From Acetobacteraceae bacterium (GTDB taxonomy: Bacteria > Pseudomonadota > Alphaproteobacteria > Acetobacterales > Acetobacteraceae), in NCBI GenBank assembly GCA_025356735.1, contig JANXRT010000110.1, positions 1 to 12,656 of the forward strand: DNA of 12,656 nt, given 5' to 3'. Shown here in pieces: positions 7,270-12,656 of the stretch. Each line of letters begins with the position of its first letter. Position 1 is the first letter of the stretch. The position numbers and the translations under genes were made by a program. The notes beneath the pieces are model-generated. The model made no database searches. It saw only the letters and a list, made by a program, of their open reading frames with translations, and was not told the origin of the DNA.

Positions 7270-8085
7270 ATGGTCGGCCCGAATCCGGGCGTGCCGTCTT
7301 TTCGGGTCCGGCCCATCGCCTCGCCGGGCCAGCCTACAGGAGAAATCTGCATCCACCTGTCCTCATACCTGAGCGTGCCCGTGCTCAAGCGATCCACACC
7401 CATCCTCGTGCTGCTCGCGGCGGTCACCCTCGCCTGGCTGCTGGGCTGGGGCGATGCCTTTTCCTGGCAGGGGCTGTCCCGAAGCCGCGGCGTGATCGCC
7501 GGCTGGGTCGGCATCCATCCGGTGACGGCGCCGGTGCTGTTCGTCGCACTCTACATCGCCGCGGCTTCCCTCTGCCTGCCCGGCGCCTCCATTTTGACGA
7601 TCGCCGGCGGGGTGCTGTTCGGTACCGTTGCCGGCGGCGCCGCGTCGGCCATGGGTGCGACGCTCGGCGCCGTCGTGCTGTTCATCGCCGCGCGCCAGGC
7701 GATGTCGGGCTGGCTGGCGAGCCGTTTCGGCCGCTGGCTGGCGCCGTTGCGCGCCGGCCTCGAACAGAACGCGTTCCACTATGTCCTGGCGCTGCGGCTG
7801 ATCCCGCTGTTCCCGTTCTGGCTGGTCAACCTGGCGCCGGCTCTGCTCGGAATGCGGCTGGCGCCGTTCGCGCTGGCGACCGCGATCGGGATCGTTCCCG
7901 GCAGCCTGGTGTTCGCCTCGCTCGGCGCTGGGCTGAACGACGCGTGGCCGGACGAGACGATCCTGGCCGGCGGACCGCCAAGGCTGACGCCCGGCCTGCT
8001 GCTGCCGCTTGCCGGTCTCGGCGCGCTGGCGCTGCTGCCGGTTGCATGGAAACGCTACCAGCGCCGCGATGCCGCCCGGCGCTGA
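7270..8085 (+). CDS. TVP38/TMEM64 family (VTT domain) membrane protein
   Basis: Polytopic inner-membrane protein of the TVP38/TMEM64 family, related to DedA/SNARE-associated proteins. The VTT core is visible: SLCLPGASILTIAGGVLFG (about 100-118), followed by a glycine/alanine-rich helix with FIAAR, then ALRLIPLFPFWLVNLAP (about 174-190) and GIVPGSLVFASLGAG (about 207-221), then a final membrane helix and a basic tail. The start is uncertain. The frame opens at TTG 7252; I list ATG 7270 (GAGG at 7254-7257, rather far). The first TM begins only near 7390, and GTG 7375 or 7381 would give a more family-like N-terminus. The stop overlaps the next gene by 17 bases. This family is often encoded beside, or fused to, a mercuric-reductase-like flavoprotein, as here. 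Relatives are proposed to move lipids or metabolites; the precise function is unknown. Confidence 0.9.
   Translation: MVGPNPGVPSFRVRPIASPGQPTGEICIHLSSYLSVPVLKRSTPILVLLAAVTLAWLLGWGDAFSWQGLSRSRGVIAGWVGIHPVTAPVLFVALYIAAASLCLPGASILTIAGGVLFGTVAGGAASAMGATLGAVVLFIAARQAMSGWLASRFGRWLAPLRAGLEQNAFHYVLALRLIPLFPFWLVNLAPALLGMRLAPFALATAIGIVPGSLVFASLGAGLNDAWPDETILAGGPPRLTPGLLLPLAGLGALALLPVAWKRYQRRDAARR
7338..7345 (+). promoter_or_regulatory. Orphan Shine-Dalgarno-like AGGAGAAA ahead of the VTT core
   Basis: The best ribosome-binding sequence in the region, AGGAG at 7338-7342, is followed at ribosomal spacing only by ATC codons (7345 and 7351) and has no in-frame ATG, GTG or TTG until GTG 7375. It sits inside the frame if translation starts at 7270. 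It could serve a non-canonical ATC start, be a relic of a mutated ATG, or be chance. Confidence 0.35.
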
Positions 8086-9568
8086 CACGCGGTTCGATGT
8101 CCCCCGCGCGGATGCGCAGTTCGACATCATCGTGATCGGCGCCGGCGCCGCCGGCCTGTCGTTTACCGCCGTCGCCGCCCAGCTCGGCCTGCGCGTGGCG
8201 CTGGTCGAGCGCGCCAGGATGGGCGGCGACTGCCTGAACTTCGGCTGCGTGCCGAGCAAGGCGTTGCTCGCCGCCGCCCACGCCGCCATCGCCGCGCGTG
8301 AAGCCGGCAAGTTCGGCGTGCGTCTGCCGCCGCCGCGGATCGACTGGGACGGGGTGCGCGCCCATGTCCGATCCGCGATCGCAACCCTGGCACCGATGGA
8401 CAGCGAGGCGCGGTTCGCCTCGTTCGGCGCCGAGGTGCTGCGCGGCGAGGCGCGCTTCGTCGCCGCCGAGACCATCGCCGTGAATGGCCGGCGTCTGCGC
8501 GCCAGGCGCTTCGTCATCGCCGCCGGATCGCGGCCGGCCATTCCGCCGATCACGGGCCTCGACCAGGTGCCGTATCTCACCCACCTCGACATATTCGACC
8601 TTGCACAGGCGCCCGGTCACCTGCTCATCGTCGGCGGCGGCCCGGTCGGGCTAGAGATGGCGCAGGCCCATGCCGGGCTCGGCGTGAGGGTGACGCTGGT
8701 GCAGGCTCAGACCATCGCGCCGAAGGAGGAGCCGGAGCTGGTCGATGCGCTGCGCGACAGCCTGCGGGCACTCGGCGTCACGCTGGTGGAGAATACCCGC
8801 GTAGCGGCGGCGGAAGTCCTCTCCGAACAGCCGGATGGCGGACAGCTGGATGGCGGACAGCCTGGGGTAGCGCTGGTCCTGGCGGATGGACGGCGCCTCG
8901 TGGGCACGCACCTTTTGATTGCCGCCGGCCGCCTGGCGAACATCGAGGCGCTGGACCTCGACAAGGCGGGCATCCGGGCCGGTCCCAGGGGCGTCGCCAC
9001 CGACCGTGGCCTGCGCAGCCTGACCAACCGGCGCGTCTTCGCCGCCGGCGACATCGCCGATCCGGCCGGCATCGGGCCACGCTACTTCACCCATGTCGGC
9101 AGCTACCATGCCGCCATCCTGGTCCGCCGGCTGGCGTTCCGGCTGCCTGCCCGGCTGCGCTATGCCAGCCTGCCGCGGGTCACCTTCACCGCGCCCGAGC
9201 TGGCGCAGGTCGGCCTGACCGAGGCCGAGGCGCGCGCGGCGGGGCACGCGGTCACGGTCCTGGCGTGGAAGCTGGCGAACAACGACCGTGCCGTCACCGA
9301 GGCTGAGACAACCGGCGCGATCAAGCTGATCGTGGCGCGCAACCGGGTGATCGGCGCCAGCATCCTGGCTCCGCACGCCGGCGAAATGATCAATCAATGG
9401 ACGCTGGCGATCGACCAGCGGACGAAGCTTTCCATCCTGGCCGGGCTGATCGTGCCGTATCCCACCCGCGCCGAGATCGGCAAGCGTGCCGCCTCCGCTG
9501 GGTTTGCGATGACGCTGTTTTCACGGCAAATGAAAACTTTGGTGCGGTGGCTGTTCCGTTTGTCCTAG
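8069..9568 (+). CDS. FAD/NAD(P)-dependent disulfide-type oxidoreductase, mercuric-reductase-like
   Basis: Class I pyridine nucleotide-disulfide oxidoreductase fold, 499 residues. The FAD Rossmann motif IIVIGAGAAGLS starts near residue 20. The redox pair is Cys55 and Cys60 in GGDCLNFGCVPSK. The NAD(P) motif is LLIVGGGPVGLEMA (about 185-198), the second FAD motif is VFAAGDIAD (about 323-331), and the dimerisation domain fills the rest. Two points separate it from lipoamide dehydrogenase, glutathione reductase and MerA. The C-terminal motif usually reading HPT...E is PYPTRAE, so Tyr464 replaces the catalytic His while Glu468 stays. There is also no N-terminal metal-binding domain or C-terminal Cys pair. 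ATG 8069 is chosen over the open frame from TTG 8009 because only a short tail then precedes the FAD motif. It overlaps the VTT gene by 17 bases, implying coupled expression. A basic, aromatic C-terminal tail may touch the membrane. The substrate is unknown. Confidence 0.93.
   Translation: MPPGADTRFDVPRADAQFDIIVIGAGAAGLSFTAVAAQLGLRVALVERARMGGDCLNFGCVPSKALLAAAHAAIAAREAGKFGVRLPPPRIDWDGVRAHVRSAIATLAPMDSEARFASFGAEVLRGEARFVAAETIAVNGRRLRARRFVIAAGSRPAIPPITGLDQVPYLTHLDIFDLAQAPGHLLIVGGGPVGLEMAQAHAGLGVRVTLVQAQTIAPKEEPELVDALRDSLRALGVTLVENTRVAAAEVLSEQPDGGQLDGGQPGVALVLADGRRLVGTHLLIAAGRLANIEALDLDKAGIRAGPRGVATDRGLRSLTNRRVFAAGDIADPAGIGPRYFTHVGSYHAAILVRRLAFRLPARLRYASLPRVTFTAPELAQVGLTEAEARAAGHAVTVLAWKLANNDRAVTEAETTGAIKLIVARNRVIGASILAPHAGEMINQWTLAIDQRTKLSILAGLIVPYPTRAEIGKRAASAGFAMTLFSRQMKTLVRWLFRLS
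8833..8862 (+). repeat. 15-bp tandem duplication within the flavoprotein gene
   Basis: Two head-to-tail copies of a 15-base unit, GGATGGCGGACAGCT and GGATGGCGGACAGCC, differ only in the last base. Being 15 bases it keeps frame and encodes the doubled pentapeptide DGGQL/DGGQP in a loop of the NAD(P)-binding domain. It looks like a recent replication-slippage product. Confidence 0.85.
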
Positions 9569-9593
9569 AGTGCGACTCGCCGCTGGCCCGAAC

Positions 9594-9616
9594 CTAGGCC
9601 CGAACTCTGGGCCTGG
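9594..9616 (+). terminator. Hairpin after the flavoprotein gene, possible weak terminator
   Basis: AGGCCC at 9596-9601 pairs perfectly with GGGCCT at 9609-9614, and one wobble plus one further pair extend the stem to eight around a 7-base loop. It starts 26 bases after the stop codon at 9568. Only ACTTTGG follows rather than a real T-run, so intrinsic termination would be inefficient. It could equally protect the transcript end. Confidence 0.35.
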
Positions 9617-9677
9617 ACTTTGGGGACAAACGGCGACGCCCCGCGCTTGCTGGCTTAAAGCTGGGCGGGACAACAAG

Positions 9678-9717
9678 GAATTTCCGCGCAATGTCAGCAG
9701 GTTCGAGGAAATTCTGA
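9678..9717 (+). promoter_or_regulatory. Inverted repeat with mini-ORF covering the kinase ribosome site
   Basis: GAATTTCC (9678-9685) is the exact reverse complement of GGAAATTC (9707-9714), 21 bases apart. The right arm overlaps GAGGA (9705-9709), the likely ribosome site of the kinase starting at GTG 9721. An eight-codon frame (ATG 9691 to TGA 9715-9717, MSAGSRKF) begins in the loop and reads through the right arm. Its ribosomes could open the hairpin. This is visible arrangement only; function is speculative. Confidence 0.25.
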
Positions 9718-9720
9718 CCG

Positions 9721-11241
9721 GTGCCGCCAGTGCAGTACACGCCCCTCGCGCAGGATGCGACGCCCCACGCCGGTGAACGCAGGCCCGCCGATGCAGTGGC
9801 CGCCCGTGTCCGATCGCGGCGCAGCACGTCGGCCAGGCTGCTGTGGCTGGTGTTGGCGATCGTTGTCGGCATCGAACTGCTGGTCGTGGCGCCGGATCTC
9901 GCCCGCGAGCGTATCCGGTGGCTGCGTTCACGGGTCAGCACCGCCGAGATCGCGGCGCTGTCCACCATCCAGACGATTTCCCTTGGCCCTGACTCGGCAC
10001 AGACGGTGGCGGCACGAAACGACTTCCTGCATGCCTCGGGCATTGAGGCGATCGAGTTCCGCCAGCACGACACCGCCTTCGCGGTATTCGGCGTGGTCGA
10101 CGGTCCGACCGTGGACAGGCGGGTCTATCTGTTCAACGAAAGCCGGTTCACCGAGATCATGGAGGCGCTAGGAAGTCTCGTCGGACGCGATGATCATCGC
10201 GTCGAGGTCGTCGGCGACCCGTCATCGCCGATCGAGAACCAGCTTCGCCTGGTCGTGGACGGCCACGAGCTGAACCGGGACATGCGTGAGTTCGCCGGCG
10301 GCACGTTGATCGCCTGCCTGCTGATCGCGGCGGTCAGCGTCGGATCGCTCCATGTCGCGCTGCTGCTGCAGCTGGTGCGCCCGATCCGGCGCATCACCGA
10401 CAGCATCGTGGCGTTCCGCGCCGACCCCGAGCACGCGACGCCGCTCGACGTGACCCGGATCAGCCGGTTCGGCAACGAGGAGATGGCGTTTGCCGCGCAC
10501 GAGCTTTCCGCCATGCAGCAGGAGCTGCGCTCGGCACTGTGGCGCAACGGGCGGCTTGCGGCACTCGGCACCGCCGTCGCCAAGGTCAGCCATGACCTGC
10601 GCGGCATCCTGACCACCGCCCTGCTGTCCGCCGAGCGGCTGCAGCTGCATCCCGATGCCGCGGTGCGGCGCAGCGGGGAAACCCTTGTCGAGGCGGTCGA
10701 TCGGGCAACCGACCTGGTTCGCGGCACGCTCGAGTTCGCCCGCGAGGGTCCTACGGATACCAACCTGGAGGCGGTCGGACTGGGACGGCTGGTGGACGAG
10801 GTCGCCGGCAGCCTGCTGGCTTCGGGCGTCGCGATGCGGGTCGAGAACCGGCTGGACGCCAGCGCCGCCGCCGCCGCCGATACCAACCAACTGATCCGGG
10901 TCCTGTCCAACCTGCTGCGCAACGCCGCCGAGGCCGGTTCCAACTGGGCACGGGTCAGCCTGGCGCCGGCACCCGAGGGCATGGTTAGCATCGACATCGC
11001 CGACGAGGGCCCGGGCCTGCCGGAGGCGACGCAGGCTAATTTGTTCCGCCCCTTCGTGGTCAGTGCGCGGCGTGGCGGCAACGGCCTCGGCCTCGCGATC
11101 TCTCGCGACCTGATGCGCGCTCATGGCGGCGACATCCGCCTGGTCAGCACCGGTCCCGGAGGGACGGTGTTCCGCCTCACGCTGCTGGGCCCGGAGCGAA
11201 TCGCCGGCGCGCATGCCGCCGTCGTCACGCCAGTGGCCTAG
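9721..11241 (+). CDS. Sensor histidine kinase (HAMP, HisKA, HATPase_c), non-hybrid
   Basis: Two-pass membrane sensor kinase, 506 residues. An Arg-rich cytoplasmic N-terminus of about 38 residues precedes TM1 (about 39-57). A periplasmic sensor region without a recognisable domain spans about 58-192. TM2 is about 193-216, followed by a HAMP-like segment starting at LVRPIRRITDSI and running to about 270. The phosphoacceptor is His291 in KVSHDLRGIL. The ATPase domain has the N box NLLRNAAEA (397-405), G1 DEGPGLP (428-434) and G2 GGNGLGLAIS (452-461), so the kinase looks active. There is no receiver. The start is GTG 9721 with GAGGA 11 bases upstream; an in-frame GTG at 9730 is an alternative. 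It lies 152 bases after the flavoprotein gene on the same strand, so read-through is possible. No response regulator gene is beside it, and the signal is unknown. Confidence 0.92.
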   Translation: MPPVQYTPLAQDATPHAGERRPADAVAARVRSRRSTSARLLWLVLAIVVGIELLVVAPDLARERIRWLRSRVSTAEIAALSTIQTISLGPDSAQTVAARNDFLHASGIEAIEFRQHDTAFAVFGVVDGPTVDRRVYLFNESRFTEIMEALGSLVGRDDHRVEVVGDPSSPIENQLRLVVDGHELNRDMREFAGGTLIACLLIAAVSVGSLHVALLLQLVRPIRRITDSIVAFRADPEHATPLDVTRISRFGNEEMAFAAHELSAMQQELRSALWRNGRLAALGTAVAKVSHDLRGILTTALLSAERLQLHPDAAVRRSGETLVEAVDRATDLVRGTLEFAREGPTDTNLEAVGLGRLVDEVAGSLLASGVAMRVENRLDASAAAAADTNQLIRVLSNLLRNAAEAGSNWARVSLAPAPEGMVSIDIADEGPGLPEATQANLFRPFVVSARRGGNGLGLAISRDLMRAHGGDIRLVSTGPGGTVFRLTLLGPERIAGAHAAVVTPVA

Positions 11242-11245
11242 AAGC

Positions 11246-11284
11246 AAGCCTGGGGATAGCTCCCGGAGCGTGTGGCTCAGGTTT
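11246..11284. terminator. Folded spacer between convergent genes, possible bidirectional terminator
   Basis: The 47-base gap between two convergent stops can fold. AAGCCTG (11246-11252) pairs with CAGGTTT (11278-11284, one wobble), enclosing two small stems, GGGA/TCCC (11253-11256 with 11261-11264) and AGC/GCT (11267-11269 with 11275-11277). The arms end in short T runs on both strands. No energy was computed. Confidence 0.25.
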
Positions 11285-11288
11285 GGGC

Positions 11289-12491
11289 CTATGGCTCCAT
11301 GAGCTGGTATTTCTTGCCGTCGAACTGGAACATGCGCATGAACTTGACCGCCCGGTAGTCGGTCGGGCTCGTATCGACCACGATGCCCGGCAGCAGCATG
11401 TCGAAGCTGACGCCGTGGATGCTGGTCGCCACCTTCATCACGTTCTCCCGCGAGAGGTCCTCGCCGGCCTGCTTGAGCACGTAGGCCATGGCCTGTGCCA
11501 TGTTGTAGCCGTAGGTCCAGGACAGGTCGGCAGGGTCGCTTTCCGGGGCGTATTTCGCACGCCATGCCTGGAAGGTCCTCACGCCCGCGTCGTTGTCCCA
11601 TTGCGGGTCGGTGACGTCCTTCAGGTAGAATCCGGTGATGACGCCGATCGACTTGTCGAATCCGGCGGTTGACAGGACCGGGCGAACCGAACTTCCGTTG
11701 GAGTTGGCGATCTGCATCGGATGCCAGTCCAGGTCGGCGATCTTGCGGATGATCATCGAGGAGAACTTCGGCGTCGCGGCGTTGATCACGACATCGGCGC
11801 CGGACGCCTTCAGCTCCAGCACCTGGCTGTCGATGGTCGGATCGGTGATCTCGTAGGAGACGTTCTTGACCACCATTTTTTCGAAGCTGTCGCCAAGCCC
11901 GTCGCGCATGCCGGCGACGTAATCGCGGCCAAGGTCGTCGTTCTGGTAGATGATCCCGATCTTCGCGTTCGGCCTATGCTTCAGGATGTATCTGGCGTAC
12001 ATCGCGCCCTCCACCCGGTAGCTCGGCTGGAACGGAAGCGACCACGGATAATGCTCGGGATCGACGAATATGGAGGCGCCGGAGCCCATCCAGATGTTCG
12101 GTATCTTCTTCTGGTTGGTGTATTTGCGGATCGCCGTGTTCGGCGCCGTGCCGATGGTCTGGAAAAGGTAGGCGACCTGATCCTCCTCGACCAGTTTTCG
12201 AATGACCTCCACGGTCTTCGGCGGGCTGTATCCGTCGTCGTACTGGATCAGGTTGATCCGCCGGCCGTTGATGCCGCCCTGGTCGTTGACCATGGCGAAG
12301 TAGGCGGCCTCGGCGCGGCCGATGGTGCCGTAGGCGCTCGCCGGTCCGCTGAACGGCTGGCTCTGGCCGATCTTTATTTCCTTGGCTGTCACGCCCGGCG
12401 GATTTTCCGCGAGCGCCGCCGGAGCTGCGGCCAGCGATATCGCCACCGCGGCGAAGGTCAGCCGCAAGATCGTTTCATGGCCAAGCCTCAT
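11289..12491 (-). CDS. ABC transporter substrate-binding protein, branched-chain amino acid type (Peripla_BP_6)
   Basis: Periplasmic solute-binding protein of the Leu/Ile/Val-binding family, 400 residues. A Sec signal peptide with a hydrophobic core and AAAPAALA|EN ends at about residue 28; no lipobox Cys follows. The mature protein opens with TAKEIKIGQSQPFSGPAS, the typical first strand and ligand loop. GIIYQNDDLGRDYVAG (about 179-194) is the conserved hinge-proximal segment and GADVVINAATPKFSSMI the second-lobe strand. Family members in Alphaproteobacteria bind amino acids, aromatic acids, amides or other organics; the ligand cannot be told from sequence. The start is ATG 12491 with AGGGA ending about 6 bases upstream. 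No permease or ATPase gene is in the window. The SDR end 61 bases upstream on the same strand suggests a catabolic operon. It is convergent with the second kinase. Confidence 0.95.
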   Translation of the reverse strand: MRLGHETILRLTFAAVAISLAAAPAALAENPPGVTAKEIKIGQSQPFSGPASAYGTIGRAEAAYFAMVNDQGGINGRRINLIQYDDGYSPPKTVEVIRKLVEEDQVAYLFQTIGTAPNTAIRKYTNQKKIPNIWMGSGASIFVDPEHYPWSLPFQPSYRVEGAMYARYILKHRPNAKIGIIYQNDDLGRDYVAGMRDGLGDSFEKMVVKNVSYEITDPTIDSQVLELKASGADVVINAATPKFSSMIIRKIADLDWHPMQIANSNGSSVRPVLSTAGFDKSIGVITGFYLKDVTDPQWDNDAGVRTFQAWRAKYAPESDPADLSWTYGYNMAQAMAYVLKQAGEDLSRENVMKVATSIHGVSFDMLLPGIVVDTSPTDYRAVKFMRMFQFDGKKYQLMEP

Positions 12492-12523
12492 GGCGATTCC
12501 CTACCCTTGTTTTTCGCACCTTG

Positions 12524-12541
12524 TCGCATGGACCGATGCGA
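12524..12541. repeat. Small perfect inverted repeat between the SDR and binding-protein genes
   Basis: TCGCAT (12524-12529) and ATGCGA (12536-12541) flank a 6-base loop in the 61-base gap. No T-run follows on the minus strand, so it is not a normal terminator. It might be an intercistronic stem or an operator half-site pair, or chance. Confidence 0.3.
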
Positions 12542-12552
12542 TTGCAAATCGG

Positions 12553-12656
12553 TCAGACGTGCTGGCCGCCGTTGATGTGGATCTCGGCGCCGTTGATATA
12601 GGACGACCTCGCCGAGCACAGGAACAGGATGGTCTCCGCGACCTCGTCGGGCGTGC
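12553..12656 (-). CDS. Short-chain dehydrogenase/reductase, C-terminal end (5' part outside window)
   Basis: The last 33 codons of a minus-strand gene that runs off the right edge; the stop is TGA at 12553-12555. The visible peptide starts TPDEVAETILFLCSA and ends INGAEIHINGGQHV. This is the standard end of classical SDR oxidoreductases (P-E/D-E-V-A...FL.S..S.Y.NG..I.V.GG), which shape the substrate pocket and tetramer contacts. The Rossmann dinucleotide motif and YxxxK active site lie outside, so neither cofactor nor substrate can be judged. The frame is too short to stand out by length but matches the family along its whole stretch. It sits 61 bases upstream of the solute-binding protein gene on the same strand and is probably co-transcribed with it. 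Confidence 0.88.
   Translation of the reverse strand, partial: TPDEVAETILFLCSARSSYINGAEIHINGGQHV

Noticed and set aside
7363..8592. Minus-strand open frame opposite the VTT and flavoprotein genes
   Set aside because: The + strand genes have clear family motifs, and the antisense product is Arg/Gln-rich without domains.
8069..9568. Mercuric reductase (merA) or lipoamide dehydrogenase (lpd) as the name of the flavoprotein
   Set aside because: It lacks the C-terminal Cys pair and heavy-metal domain of MerA and the catalytic His of Lpd, and no mer or 2-oxoacid dehydrogenase genes are nearby.
10222..11601. Long minus-strand open frame opposite the second kinase
   Set aside because: It runs across the kinase and into the binding-protein gene in another frame; composition is that of a shadow.
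1..12656. CRISPR arrays, tRNA or rRNA genes, insertion sequences, phage or toxin-antitoxin genes
   Set aside because: No spaced repeat series, clover-leaf sequence, transposase or integrase motif was recognised on either strand.

Overview
The window is compact, high-GC DNA with short intergenic gaps and strong third-position GC. Gene content points to a metabolically versatile Alphaproteobacterium: a branched-chain-amino-acid-type solute-binding protein, an SDR, a P450, a luciferase-like monooxygenase, and a hybrid kinase with a periplasmic Cache-type sensor. The Rhodospirillales/Acetobacteraceae or Bradyrhizobium-like groups are plausible, but this is inferred from protein style and no rRNA marker is present. 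I see no tRNA, rRNA, insertion sequence, integrase, phage gene or CRISPR array, so this looks like ordinary chromosomal accessory metabolism rather than a mobile island.

Layout. The left edge holds the C-terminal end of a cytochrome P450 (+). It is followed on + by a TauE/SafE-type membrane exporter and then a tight pair: a luciferase-like flavin monooxygenase and a SAM-dependent methyltransferase, 8 bases apart. A minus-strand block meets this pair stop to stop. Read in transcription order, it is a hybrid sensor histidine kinase, an HSL-type esterase, and a WrbA-type quinone oxidoreductase. Divergent from the kinase, on +, is a TVP38/TMEM64 (VTT) membrane protein overlapping by 17 bases a mercuric-reductase-like FAD/NAD(P) flavoprotein. 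A second, non-hybrid sensor kinase follows. The right end is on minus: an ABC solute-binding protein preceded by the last 33 codons of a short-chain dehydrogenase cut by the window edge.

How the genes may work together. Several enzymes suit oxidation and hydrolysis of hydrophobic organic compounds (P450, flavin monooxygenase, methyltransferase, esterase, quinone reductase, SDR), but no complete pathway is visible and no shared pathway is proven. The most coherent unit is the VTT membrane protein plus flavoprotein pair. These two families also occur as a single fused polypeptide in other bacteria. Here the flavoprotein keeps the redox-active CxxxxC pair but has Tyr where lipoamide dehydrogenases and related enzymes have the catalytic His, so its substrate is unlikely to be lipoamide or glutathione. 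Both kinases lack a DNA-binding response regulator in the window.

I found no clearly undescribed system. The best leads are the VTT/flavoprotein module, an orphan Shine-Dalgarno upstream of the VTT gene, and a possible leader-peptide/hairpin arrangement ahead of the second kinase.
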